A program made the translations under genes and the position numbers. Positions 27,355 to 39,810 of a stretch of 64,000 bases of DNA are shown here, piece after piece (positions within the stretch are counted from its first letter, which is position 1; every line of letters begins with the position of its first letter). Source of the DNA: Metarhizium brunneum (Eukaryota; Ascomycota; Sordariomycetes; Hypocreales; Clavicipitaceae); the NCBI RefSeq assembly GCF_013426205.1, contig NC_089424.1:4588001-4652000 (forward strand). The letters run 5' to 3'. Under the pieces are notes generated by a model. It was given only the letters and a program-made list of their open reading frames with translations, made no database searches and was not told where the DNA came from.

Positions 27355-29560
27355 ATGTCCCACATCGGAGCAACAATGTCCGTCTGGACAAGAATTCACG
27401 TCATCATCCATGGCCAGAAGCCAATCATACTTGATGGCCATTCATTGGGTCTTGCAGAAATAATAGCTCTGTCAAGGTACAGTTACCCATGCTCACTAAG
27501 AACAAGCACGACGACTGATAGGTCCAAGGTACCAAATCAGCGCTGTAGCAGATTCGGGGCCTGCAGTTGAGGCGACGATGGAGAGAAGCATTGAGGTTTT
27601 GCAAAATGTTCTAACTAGAAATGACAGTATATATGGTTAGTTACAGCCTGCAACGTGGGTGTTCAGATTCTAAATCTTCTTCGCAGGAGTGAATACGGGA
27701 TGTGGTGGAAACGCTGATGCTAGAACTAAACATTACACGAATCTGCAACAATCTTTCTTGCAGCATCATCAAGCTGGGATCATGCCCGAGACTCTATATC
27801 TTCCCAAAGACAAGCTTGGACTCAGTGGTGAGCCTTACTCGATGTCTGATGATCTTGTCCGAGCCATTATCGCTATTCGGTGCAATTCGTTGCTCAGAGG
27901 GCATTCAGCAATTCGGCTGGAGTTGATCAAAGTTCTTCTTCAGTTTTTGTCCAAGGGCATGTTGCCGATGGTTCCCCTTCGAGGGAGTATATCAGCGTCT
28001 GGTGATCTCTCACCATTATCTTACCTGGGTGGTCTGCTCGAAGGCAATCCTGATATATGGGTCAGGTATGTCAAAGATGGCGTACCGCAGCTAGTCACAG
28101 CCTCTGCAGCTCTAAGTACACTCAACATCAGAGAGATTCATTTACAGCCAAAGGAGGGTCTCGCAATAATGAATGGAACGTCAGTCAGCGTTGCCTTAGC
28201 TGCACAAGTGGTTTTCGACAGCAACAACCTTGCTGTAATTTGTCAAGTTATTACAGCCATGACCGCAGAAGCCTTGTTGGGTACTCCAGAGAACTACTGC
28301 GAGTTTATCAGTGCTTGTAGGCCTCATTATGGACAGACAGAGGTAGCTCGGAATATTCGAGCGTTTGTGGCAGAATCAAGCCTTTGTCGGGAGGGAAACA
28401 GTCGTGGAGGTCTTGCACAAGATCGCTACGCCCTCCGCACTGCATCACAATGGATCGGACCCCTCGTGGAGGACCTGCAGGCTGCCACTTCGCAAATACA
28501 AACTGAGCTCAATTCTACCACTGACAATCCTTTGATTGATTCAGAACAAAGTCGAGTTTACCACGGGGGCAACTTTCAGGCTGTGTCTGTAACTTCAGCC
28601 ATGGAAAAGACGCGTACTGCGTTGGTAATGCTAGGGAGGTTGCTTCTTGCTCAGTCAAACGAACTCGTGAACCCTTACCTCAGTCATGGTTTATCTCCAA
28701 ATTTAGTCGCTGACAATCCCAGCACGTCCTTCACAGGCAAGGCAGTTGATATCAACATGACAGCGTACTTCTGTGAGCTTGCATTCTTTGCTAACTCAGT
28801 TGCCAGCCATGTACAAACAGCAGAGATGAACAACCAGTCGGTAAATTCACTAGGATTAATTGCCGCCCGAATGACTCAGAAGTCCAACGACTTGGTTTCC
28901 ATGATGGCCGCAAGTATTATGTTCTTGCTGTGCCAGGCTCTAGATCTTCGGGCACGAGATATGGATTTCTTCCTAAAAGCACGCCCTGTTTTACTAGGAT
29001 TATTTCATGCCCGATGCTCAGCTGTCATTACATCAGAATGTACTCAGAACCAGAACCTGGATACTTTGTTCGATGCACTATGGGCGAGCATTCAGAAGAT
29101 TTGGGCCATGAATAGCCGGCTCGACATTCAAGAACGGTGCAAACAGACTATTATTCATGCAGCAGATGATTTACTTAACAGAGATGAGTATATATCTGTG
29201 TGGAATTGTAACATTTCTCTTGTTACTTCGTTGCACTACTGGAAATCAGAGGCCGCAATCTTGTTTCATTCACGGTTTCTCGACGTGGATGCTGAGTTTT
29301 GTAAGTGTCAATCCACCTCGAGATATCTTGCGCCCTTTACGTCGAAAATTTATCAATTCATCCGAAACGATCTATGTGTTCCCTTCCATTTGGGTTTCTC
29401 AGATCATCCGTCTATTGCTCAGCAAAGGGATGGCGGAAGTAAGCCTACCCGGACTATAGGCTTTTCAGTCACAAAGATCTTTTCTGCCGTACAGGATGGA
29501 ACTTTGTCTAGTAGGATTCAGGTCGCTATGCCCGTTCCGATCTCGCCTGCTAGCACTTAA
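27355..29560 (+). CDS. Phenylalanine/tyrosine ammonia-lyase
   Basis: Exons 27355-27476, 27529-27635 and 27687-29560 give 700 aa, the usual size of fungal ammonia-lyases. The family non-oxidatively deaminates aromatic amino acids to cinnamate or coumarate. The Ala-Ser-Gly triad that forms the MIO cofactor is at 180-182 within SISASGDLSPLSYL. The catalytic loop Tyr is Y76 in SIYGVNTG, which the second intron splits. Further marks are STTDNPLID, HGGNFQA and QTAEMNNQSVNSL. The C-terminal shielding domain is present (IYQFIRNDLCVPFH). By alignment to yeast-type enzymes the selectivity pair would be His103-His104, so phenylalanine, tyrosine or histidine preference cannot be read off. The start ATG at 27355 is the first giving the conserved N-terminal ILDGHSLGLAEIIALSR; a longer start is possible. 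The frame is intact, with no RIP damage. Confidence 0.93.
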
Positions 29561-29589
29561 GCTCAGTTGAGAGGATTCCTGTCGATTTA

Positions 29590-29640
29590 TGCCTTGAGTT
29601 CACCTTTGAGTTCACTTCGTTCGTGAACTCAAGGTCTTTT
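29590..29640 (+). terminator. Hairpin in the 3' region of the ammonia-lyase
   Basis: Twelve-base perfect arms CCTTGAGTTCAC and GTGAACTCAAGG, separated by about 20 nt and followed by a T run, 30 bp after the stop codon. It may help 3' end formation or be a small repeat; inference from position only. Confidence 0.45.
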
Positions 29641-29643
29641 TTT

Positions 29644-29712
29644 GGGAGTTGCTACACGGGCATGACACTTACACGGGCATAACTTTTACCACTTCTGATT
29701 GGTCGTATTATC
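29644..29712 (+). repeat. hAT-type left end, solo copy 1
   Basis: GGGAGTTGCTACACGGGC and the following CACGGGCATAAC resemble the left end of the transposon at 32486 (GGGAATTGC, repeated GGGCCTGAC). No matching right end or target duplication was found. Confidence 0.6.
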
Positions 29713-30380
29713 TCTGTTAATAACGCTGGATTTTACTACCTTAGCTGTAAGTACCTGGCTTTTTTAACTTTACTTTTATATAAATTTATTATATTATAAA
29801 ACTTATATTAATCAAGTTTTTTAATAAAATTAATATATTTATTTTTTTAAGTATTATAAATTTTATTTATAGCTTTTTATTTAATATTAAAATTTCCTTT
29901 TATTTAAATTTATTTTTTAATTAATTTAAATTATTATAATTAATATTATAATAAATAAAAATTATATTAAGTTTATTTATTTTATTAATAAAAGTAATTT
30001 TATTTAATAAAATTATTTTATTTTAATTAAATTATTTTATTTTAATTAAATTATTATATAAACCTAATAATTATATAATTAAAATAATTTTTTAAGCTTA
30101 TTTTTTTTATAACTTTTAATAAATTATAATATAATATTTTATATTATAAAAATAATAATTAATTTTTTTATTATAATTTTATTTTTTTTTTAAAATATAT
30201 AAAAATATATTTATAATATTAATATTTTTATTTTATATATTTTTTTATAAATTATAAAGCTTTAATTTAATTTTATTATAAGTATTAATTAATTTTATAA
30301 CTTTAAAAATAATTATTTATTTTAGCTAATAAAAATAAAATAATTATTTTTAATTATAAAATAATTATAATAATTTTAAT
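29713..30380. other. AT-rich gene-free stretch
   Basis: RIP-degraded sequence from about 29760 on; no coding remnant was recognised. It ends at the insertion site of the second R1 copy. Confidence 0.55.
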
Positions 30381-31298
30381 CTCCTCCAGAAAAGGTAAAA
30401 CTACTAATATAAATTTATTTAATAGTTTTAGCCTTATAAGCCTTTTTAGCCTTTTTAGCCTTTTTAGTCTTAGCTTTATTAGCCTTATTAGCTCTTTTTA
30501 TAGCTAGTTTTATAGTTTTCTTAGTATTATATTTTAATTTAATATTTTTAAAAGCCTTTTTTTTTAAATTCTTAATTATTTTTATAATTTTTTTAATTTT
30601 TATAAAATTAAGATTTTTAGCCTTAAAGTAAATATCCTTTTTATTATAAAAAGCTTTTAATTTATTAATAGCTATATTACTTACTAGGCTTTATTAGCTT
30701 TAACCCTTAAAGGTTATAATAAGTAATTTACTTATATTAGGCTTATTTAATAGCTTATTATACTTAAAAGTTATCTTATTATTATTAGTATATACTTTAT
30801 ATATAATAGTTTATAAATAGTTATAATAAATATTAATAAGTACTTATAAGAAATATATATATATAAGAGTAGTAACTTATAATTAGTTATTTATAGTAAG
30901 ATCTTAATAATAAAAGAGATAGATAACTTAAATATAAAATTAACTTAAAATATAAAAAAAGGTAAACCTTATAAATATACTATATATATAGGTATTTTAG
31001 GTTTTTAGTATAACTTAATATAAGTTATAACTATAAAGTTATAATAATATATAAGGTTTAATTATATAATAATAGCTAAAGCTATTATAAAATAGCTATA
31101 ACTAGCAGGGTATAATATAGTACTAATTATACTAGTATATTTAATATATTATAATATATATATAAATAGTTTACTTTTCTAATTTTTTATTATTTTTAGC
31201 CTAGTATAGCTTAATATTATTTTAGATTTTATGCTTATATAATACTAATATTATATATATAATTTTATTTAACTATAAAGCGAATTAACTAAATATTA
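30381..31298 (+). mobile_element. R1 element copy 2
   Basis: A 918-bp copy flanked by the perfect 14-bp direct repeat ATAATAATTTTAAT (30367-30380 and 31299-31312). It starts CTCCTCCAGAAAAGG and ends GCGAATTAACTAAATATTA. Heavily AT-shifted compared with the copy at 47524. Confidence 0.88.
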
Positions 31299-32106
31299 AT
31301 AATAATTTTAATATTTATATTAAAAGTATTATTAAATTAATAAAAAATTAATAAATATAAAATAATAAAAATTAAATAATAATAAGCTTAAAATAGTTTT
31401 TATATTATAATAATAAATAATAATTTATAAAAAATAAAGTAAAAAAAGTAATAATATTATTAAATTATATTTATAATTATATTAAAAATATTAATTATAA
31501 TTAATAAAAGTATATAAAAAAAAATTAATTATTTAAACTTATAAATTTTACTTAGCTATTACTAAAAATAAGTATATAATATAAATAAGTATTAAAATAA
31601 TAATAAAGTATTCTACTTAAAAAAGCTGTCTAAAACTATAGCTATATAGTAAACTAATAGTTTATACCTTATAGGTGCCTTAGGCAAGGTTATTATAGTA
31701 CTGTGATATATATAGCAACTATACAGTTATAAGCGTACTTTCTCCTTTCTTTTTAAGCTTTAAATAAATAATTACACGGCACCCTTCTATTAAATAAATA
31801 TTAGCTTTATTTTTTATACTTATTAAGATAGCTTTTTTTATAACTATTATTATATAAGAATATAAATTATTATGTTAATAACTTTTAAATTTAAAGATCT
31901 GATAATATAACACTTATACTCCACATTAATACACCAATCTCTTTCCTTGCATTTCACTAAAGTAAGAGTAGAACAGAAGGTGCCATCCTTGACCAGTGGA
32001 GATGTGTTTTTTTGGTGGGGAGGGGGGTTCCGCTAAATGGTGCAGTATATAATAGATTGGCGGGAGAGTGTGCAATTAAAACAGCGCTAAATGTCAGTGA
32101 AAGTAC
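31299..32106. other. AT-rich stretch with an inverted repeat arm
   Basis: Gene-free. 31745-31985 is the reverse-complement counterpart of 25315-25560. The rest is degraded. Confidence 0.6.
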
Positions 32107-32275
32107 CAGAGTTTTTAAAGCAAGGTTACTTAACTAGCAAACCTTGTCGCCCGTTGCTGTTCAAGCAGGCTTCGGAATCGATTGAGCGATCAATACGATC
32201 GACTCGATTTCGATATCGATCATATCGACCAGACCTGTCAATCGATCGATTTGATCGTCGATCGATTCCGAAGCT
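32107..32275 (+). repeat. Palindromic ATCGATCGA repeat, copy 2
   Basis: Direct-orientation copy of the left part of the repeat at 25088. The core runs from GGCTTCGGAATCGATTGA to TCGATCGATTCCGAAGC. Confidence 0.8.
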
Positions 32276-32477
32276 GGCCTGCTGTGCAGAGGATCATTAT
32301 ATAAGCAGGAACTAGGTATTATATATTCGCCCCAATCGAAATTAAACTAGCACCCTATCTTCGGTCCACAAGTATAAAGTATAAAAGGCCTCCTGGTTTC
32401 ATGACCAGGGACCATGCACGTACTAGTAAATCAAGCTTTGTAGATTGGACCATAGTAATTGGTGCCCACATAACACT

Positions 32478-32485
32478 TATAAGAT
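32478..32485 (+). repeat. Target-site duplication, left
   Basis: TATAAGAT, repeated exactly at 36474-36481 outside the other end of the transposon. Confidence 0.85.
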
Positions 32486-35400
32486 GGGAATTGCTAGAGG
32501 GGCCTGACACTTTTGCTACGCGGGCCTGACTTTCACCACCTTTAATTGGTTATACGTTTTAATGTTAACGTTTTTGAATTCTGCCGCCTCTACCACAAGT
32601 ACCTAGGCAGCATTCCAAAGACTTTTATTAATAGCACTTTATAATAGATTAAGTATATACTAAAGTCTTAAGTTTTTTAAATTAAGAACTAAATCAAAAG
32701 CAAGAAATAAAGCAGGAATATAATATTCCCTATAATAGCTATATTCTTTAAAAAGGTTAGGAACAAACTATTACATAAGGTATAATATATAAAAGGCTGC
32801 TTTTAAGCTATATAGGCTTATTTATAGGTTGCTTAGTTATATAATCTCTTTAATATACTTTGGCATTATTATCGCTATACTTAATCTATTATAACTCTAT
32901 AATTGCCTAATATATATCTACTTATTATATTTATTACCTTTAAATAATTAGACTTAATCTAGGATAACCGGCGCTATCCCTTTATTTCCTGTAATATACA
33001 GGACTAAAAACGCCTCTAAAATACTTATTTTATTATCTAATTATTCTACTTTCTTAAGGCTTAACTAATAACAAAGTTCTAGTCTAGGTAATTAATTACA
33101 TTAAGAAAGATAATAATATTATAAGAGACAATCTAAATATGCCTCACAAGCAAAAAACAAAATATAATCAATAAGTAGTAGCTCTACTATAAGCGTTAAT
33201 TTATTCTATAAAGCTAGGAATAATTATGCTATAAACAACTTGTTTGCTTCTTCTTTATAGATATTTTTAAGTATCCCGCGTCCTTATAGCTTATAATATT
33301 TCCTTAGGCCTAGATAGGCCCTTTTCTTTAAGTATAAAATATATCTTTAAAACGATTTTTTCCGTGGTAAAAGCTAAAAACTCCCTTAAAAAGTTATAGT
33401 ATAAATACCAGGCCCGCAGCTTAATACGTCTAACTTTAAGCCTCCTGAATTAGCTTTATTTGTCCCCTAGTATTTAATAAGAAGTATAACTAAATTTAAA
33501 TTAGTATTAAAAATAACACGAGAGGTTATTAGTAAAGGTTATAGTTTAACTATTAACCTTACCCGGTTATATAAATAGGTTCAGGCTTAGAGAGAAAAAT
33601 AGGGATAATTACCTTTAAGTCTAGGTATATATAATTCTCCTCTACTAAACTCTTTACGCCCTAATTTACTTATTTAATAGTCCTAAATATTGCCAACATC
33701 CAAAAATCCTACCTTATTACCAAATTAATAATTCTTATCCCCTGTTTTAAAGCTAATTTTAAACCTAATAATCCCGGGCAATCTAGCTCTCTTAGCTAAG
33801 GCTTTTTTTTATACTATAAATACCTTTATAAAAAAGAATAGCTTTAAGGTAGTCTAATAAAACTAATACACTTATAAAGGTTAAATTATAAAATATTCTT
33901 TTTAATATAATTAGTTTAAGTATCCCTAGACTTTAAAAGGCTATAATTTTTAAAACTATAAATTTTAAAAGTATAAATATAAATAAAAAGTTACTACTAA
34001 GTCTTTAAAAAAAGGTAAGTAGCTTCTTTAATAGTATATAAACCTAAAATATTAATAGTATAACTATATATAAAGTATTACCTTATCTATATATCCTTTC
34101 TATTACCGCCTTATAACACTAGTTAAATCAGCTATTAAGTTAGTAAGCTATTAAGTAGGTATTTAGGCTAGTAATATAGCTGCTATTATTAAAAAGTAAT
34201 TCCTTAATTTTATACTTTTATAAAAGGATATTTATAATATAAAATAGCGTATTTACTAAACTAAACTTAATAGTTATACGCTTACTAGCATACTAATTAA
34301 ACTTTTTAATAATAATAAAATCCTATATATTACTAAGTAAGCTAATAATAACCTAAATAAGCTTTTTAGGCTAGTCTAGATCTTCCCCTATTATTTATAA
34401 ATATAAAAGCACTTTCTTAAAGTTTTTAGCTTTAATAATACTTATAATACTAATTAATTTAAGCTTTTATTATTCTAAGCTACTAGCTAAATATATCTTA
34501 GAATAGTATTTAATATAATATTTAATTTAATAAATAATAAGAGAAGAAAAAGGTTTTAATTTCTTATAAAAAGTATTTATAAACTCCTTATAAAATACTT
34601 AATTAAGAAACCAGTTATTATTATTATAAACTTTAATAAGGCTATAAAAGCTGCTCTTAATAACTAATTCTAAAATATATAATAATAGCTTTATATTTAT
34701 TATATTCTTTTAAATATCTTACTAAAAGTAAAGAATAAGTAAATAAAAGAGTAAGAGAATAGCGCTAATTCCGCGAGTAATAATAAAGGCAATTCTTCTA
34801 AGATATAAGATACGCTTAATATAACAAACAAATAACTAATTAATAATTCTTTAGCTAGTAATAAAGTTTTATATACTTATCAGGGTATTATTTTAATATA
34901 AAAATAAGTTCTTTACGCTAAAACCAAGAAAGCATTTAAGTAAGTATAAAAAAACTTATATAAAAAGTTTAATAACTAATAAGTAATTCTATAATACCTT
35001 TATTTAATATATTTATTTTATAATACTTAGTAGATATATTATTTTATTTATTATTATTATAACTTTAGTATTTATATTATATCTAGTATAAAAGCAAGTA
35101 ATAATAGTATAAAAAGCTATTTATTAAACAAAATAAGTTACTTATACTAGCTAGTTAAAGTAATATAAAATATAATATATAACTAAAAGCGCGCCTTTAT
35201 AAATATATATAAATAAGATAATATTCTTACTACTTCTTAATACCTAAGCTTAATAGGAAACTATTTTAGTAAATTATAAATAATTATATTATTAATAAAG
35301 CTTAAGCTAATTAATAAGTAATATTATATTATTTATAAGTTTATACTAATAAAAAAAAATCCCTTCCCTAACTCTATTAGATTTTATAATAATAATTATA

Positions 35401-36473
35401 TAGTCTTTATTAAGCTTAGAATCCTATACTATTATATAGTTTATAAAAAGCTAGATTCTTTAATATCTTTTACTAAGTAAAAAGCCTATTTGCGCTAGTA
35501 ACTATAAGAATTAGTATCTTAGAATTTATACTAACAAATACTTAACCTAAAGGTAGCTACTATATTACGTAAAAAACCAAAAAATACTACTAAAGTAGTA
35601 CTAGTAAGCCTAGCTATTATAAGAAGTAACTAAACTACCAGCTAGTTAATTAAGTAAAAGTAAAATTAACTAGTAAGGAAAGTTAATAAATCAGCTTATA
35701 CTAAAAAAGTATAAAAAATAGCTTAAAAAGCTATTATAAAAACTAATAGTTAAACTAGTACCTTAAAGTAATAATAAATAAGTAAAGTTTTTATAGTTTT
35801 TAGATTTAAGAAGATAATAAGGGTTTATTATAATAGCTATAAGACTTAATTAAATATTTATAAGAAATAAAGTTAATAAGAGTTAACTAAATATATTAAG
35901 AAAAATACAAGCTGTATTATCGCTAAGCTATAAAAAAAATGCTTACTAGGTAATTATTAGTTATATAAAAATCTTGCCGGTTTTAACTAACATACTTTTA
36001 TAGTCAGTTAGCCACTGATTCTGTCGCGTTATAAGACTTATATTGACTAAGCTTCTTTCACAAAACTGTTTTTTTTTTCTTGTTCCTCTTTCCCTCCTAA
36101 ACTTAAGATATTTAATGCTTTCGGAATACTGCTGCCTCCAGGCAGCAGTATTCCGACTACTCTTGCCACTTGCCACCCTGGTGGCAAAGTGCTTGCGTGT
36201 TTCAATCAACAGAGGCAGTGTATCCGACAAATTCACTACTACTGGTTATAAGATCGTGATGTACACCATGGTAGGAGAGCAATTACGTCAGCGATCGTGA
36301 TAGACCACCTTAGTTATAAATTTTAGGCACTATTAGGGAAGTAAGCCACACCGCCTTTACTTAGAAGTACTTATGGGTCAAGAAAACATAGGCGAATTAG
36401 AGGCGGTGAAAGTCAGGCCCGCGAAAGCGTCAGGCCCGCGTAGCAAAAGTGTCAGGCCCCTCTAGCAATTCCC
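32486..36473. mobile_element. hAT-like DNA transposon, 3988 bp, inactive
   Basis: Terminal inverted repeats start GGGAATTGCTAGAGGGGCC at both ends, followed by subterminal repeats of GGGCCTGAC (two on the left, three on the right). The 8-bp target duplication TATAAGAT is the length made by hAT transposases. The interior is AT-shifted, with stops in all frames, and I could not recognise a transposase. The right interior (36058-36240) carries a hairpin sequence shared with three other places in the window. Confidence 0.85.
36058..36240 (+). repeat. Hairpin-repeat family, copy 1
   Basis: An inverted repeat with 16-bp arms centred near 36137 (CGGAATACTGCTGCCT against its complement), then TTGCCACC-CT-GGTGGCAA, then CAATCAACAGAGGCAG. 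Related order is seen at 41080-41400, 49715-49870 and, weaker, 52130-52240. Confidence 0.75.
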
Positions 36474-36542
36474 TATAAGATATGCAGGGTAGGCCCTGGT
36501 ATATTTAGGTTTAGCTCCTAAAAATATTTATATTATTAATTA

Positions 36543-37454
36543 ATTTTTTAATTTATGGTTAATTTGCTTTATAGTTAAATAAAATTATATATATAATATA
36601 GGTATTATATAAGCGTAAAATCTAAAATAATATTAGGCTATACTAGGCTAAAAATAGTAAAAAACTAGAAAAGTAAATTATTTTAATATAATTAGTACTA
36701 TATTACAGCTACTAGCTAAGGCTATTTTATAATAGCCTTAGCTATTATTATTATAAAGGTAAACCTTATATATTATAATATAAACCTACTAACTTTACGC
36801 TTATAACTTATATTAAGTTATACTAAAAACCTAAAATACCTATATATATAATATATTTATATAGTTTACTTTTACTTATATTTTAAGTTAGTTTTATTCT
36901 TTTTTATCTAAGTTATTTGCCTTTTTTGCTATTAAGACCTAATATAACTAATTATAAGTTACTACCTTTATATATATATATTTTTTATAAGTATTTACTA
37001 ATATTTACTATAACTATTTATAAACTATTATATATAAAGTATATACTTATTAATATAAGCCCTTATAAAATAAAATTAATTAGACTAGCTTACTAATAAT
37101 AATATAAGCTCTAAAAGTACCAAAAAGCTTAATATAAGTAAATTACTTATTATAATTTTTAGGGGTTAAAAGCTAATAAAGCTTAGAGGGTAATATAATT
37201 AATACTAGATTAAAAGCCTTTTATAATAAAAGAAATAATTATTATAAAGCTAAAAATCTTAACTTAATAAAAATTAAGAAAAATAATAAAGCTATTAAAA
37301 ATATAAAAAAAAAAGCCTTTAAAAATATAAAGCTAAAATATAACTCTAAAAAAGCTATTATATTAGCTATAAAAAAGCCTAATAAGGCTAATAATACCAA
37401 GAGCAAAGCTGCCTAATAAATTTATATTAGCGGTTTTACCTTTTCCGGAGAGGT
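36543..37454 (-). mobile_element. R1 element copy 3
   Basis: 912 bp flanked by TATATTATTAATTA at 36529-36542 and 37455-37468, a perfect 14-bp duplication. It lies about 100 bp upstream of the damaged start of the FAD monooxygenase. Confidence 0.88.
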
Positions 37455-37569
37455 TATATTATTAATTACCTTACTACTACTATTATTTTTTTAAGAAGAA
37501 TATAAATCAAGAATCTTAACCTTAATAATATATTAGCCGCTTTAAACTTCATATAATTAATATACTATA

Positions 37570-39694
37570 ATAACAGCTAATAAGTTTAATATTGTTATTA
37601 TTGGCGTAGGCCCTGCTGGGTAAGTGGAAGCCACTACCATTATAAAGTTGCCTGGTGGTTGAATTGCTAAGCTCCGAGCAGTCTTGTAGCAGCAGCTTGG
37701 ATGGCCCGCGCAGGTGTCCGCACCCTTATCGTTGACAGAAGCAGTCACTGACCCATGGGTGTGCTGACGGTGTTGAGACCAGAACTTTCGAAATATTGGA
37801 CTCGTTTGGCCTCGGCGACAATCTTTGGCAGGACGCTAATAAGATAGTTGAGGTCTGCTTATGGGTATGTCAAAGCTGTGATATATGACTCTGATCTCTT
37901 CATTTTTTTTTCTACATGGTGACTCATCAAATATCATTAAAATAGGACGGACGCGATGATGGCCCTATCAAACGCAATCATACACGTCGCAACTCACACG
38001 TGGGTCTCTCACGATATAACGAAGCGACTATAGCACAAGGCGAGATTGAACAACGTCTATCAATGTTTGTCACACATTCAGGCAATGTGACTTTGCAGCG
38101 TGGGGTCTCCCCTCAATCTATGCATGCTGGGAACAGTTCCGAGATATCTCCTGAATATCCTATTACGGTTGAGCTAACTCAAGTATGCTCCTCCTTTGGC
38201 AGTACAGACGGCATGCGAAGCTTCTCCTTGAATAAACAACCACACTCCAACTTTTCCTATACTGTTAAGACAAAGTATCTTCTTGGCTGTGACGGTGCCC
38301 ACAGCTGGGTTCGCAAGTCTCTTGGTTTGAAGATGGAGGGCGACTCGAGGGAGGAAAGCTGGGGCGTGATTGATTGCGTTCCAGTGACAAACTTCCGTAC
38401 GGACTCCGCACACTACTCGACTCCTTTCACTGCTGATAATCGCTAGCCGATGTGCGGAAACGTTGCATTATCAATTGCCAAGGAGGAAGTATAATGATAA
38501 TTCCCCGTGAGAAGGCACTAGTGCGCTTCTATGTGCAACTTCCAACCAGTGTTGCTAGTCAAACTGGTTCAGCTCAGCTTGCGGAGAGTATACTTGGAGC
38601 AATTCGTGATTTTATCTACCCCTTTCATTTGGAAACTCGGCATGTGAGTTGGGCAAGCATCTACAAGGTGTGCAAGACGAGCCCTTTTTCCTAGTGACGA
38701 ACAGCTCTAAGATACAACGATGTAGGTCAGCCATCGGGTTTGCAAAACCCTATCGGTGAACAACAGAATATTTTTAGCGGGCGATGCCATCCATACGCAT
38801 TCCCCTACAGCAGGGAAAGGTATGAATGTCAGCATGCAGGATGCATACAATCTCGGTTGGAAGGTTGCTTCCGTTGTATTGGGCGTCGCGGATCCGTCGA
38901 TCCTAGATACGTATCAACAAGAACGTTCACCGATAGCAGAGAGACTACTTTCCTTCGACAAGAATTTGTATCAACATATATGCTCTACGAGTAACCGTTC
39001 TGACCCATACGAGCTTGGTAATGTGTTGGAACAAGAAAACACATCCCAATCAGGTTTATCGGTCACGTATCAGATTAACTGCCTAGTGACTGGCACAGAC
39101 TCCACTCAGCGGGGACGATGTGCGGGTTTAGCGTCCAACCTGATCGTTGGCGGTCGACTAATGGATGGCTTACTTGTCCGGCACAGTGATGCTTTATCTT
39201 GCAATATTCTCAGCTTGTTGTGTGGGCATGGACAGTGGTACATCTTGGTATTTGGGGCCAATATAACTGATCCAGTACAAGAAAGTCGACTCAAGCACCT
39301 GAGCGATTTTCTTTGGAAAAGATTGCTCGGCACGCCATCCTTGAATTCCAGTAAGGAGATCAGGTTTGGTACTTTTGACATATACCTTGTATATTCGACA
39401 GAAAGACAAAACATTGAGTTTTTCGACTTACCTCCGATATTTTACTTGTTCAATGAGATAAATGGGTATGATTATGGCAAGGTCTATGCTGACAATGTAT
39501 CCTACAATGGCAGGGGGGGTCATCTTCATGGTCAGTACGGTGTATCTGAGCAGGGTTGCGTGGTCATTGTGCGCCCTGATCAACATGTATCATTTATTGG
39601 AAACCCGGAGGACTTGGAGAGTATTGACTGGTTTTTGTCACAATTTGCCAAGCAGGCTGCCAGCAGGCTTTGTAATCATACGTGTATGATTTAG
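37570..39694 (+). pseudogene. Phenol-hydroxylase-type FAD monooxygenase, start lost and frameshifted
   Basis: Five exons: 37570-37619, 37682-37864, 37946-38396, 38447-38667 and 38726-39694; about 625 aa, the normal family length. It has the FAD-binding GVGPAG at the first intron, then the WMARAGVRTLIVD strand, GCDGAHSWVR (the family's DG motif), the flavin site GDAIHTHSPTAGKGMN, and a C-terminal thioredoxin-like dimer domain ending in the VVIVRPD region. The family para- or ortho-hydroxylates phenols with NADPH and O2. Two lesions are visible. No ATG is in frame at the start: the natural position reads ATA at 37570, in AT-shifted sequence next to an R1 element. One base is missing at about 37738/37739, confirmed by the related shard at 23984-24057, which keeps it. 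From exon 3 on all is open and well conserved, so the loss is recent. Confidence 0.85.
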
Positions 39695-39708
39695 TTAAAT
39701 CATATTTA

Positions 39709-39810
39709 GGCAATTGCTACACGGGCCTGACTCTTGCACGGGCCTGATTTTCACCACTTCTGATTGGTCACAAGAGTTTCCGTTAACCCACCGTTAATTC
39801 TGCCGCCCCC
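39709..39810 (+). repeat. hAT-type left end, solo copy 2
   Basis: GGCAATTGCTACACGGGC, then CACGGGCCTGATTTTCACCA and, further on, AATTCTGCCGCC, follow the same order as 32486-32590. It begins 15 bp after the monooxygenase stop codon. No partner or duplication was found. Confidence 0.65.
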
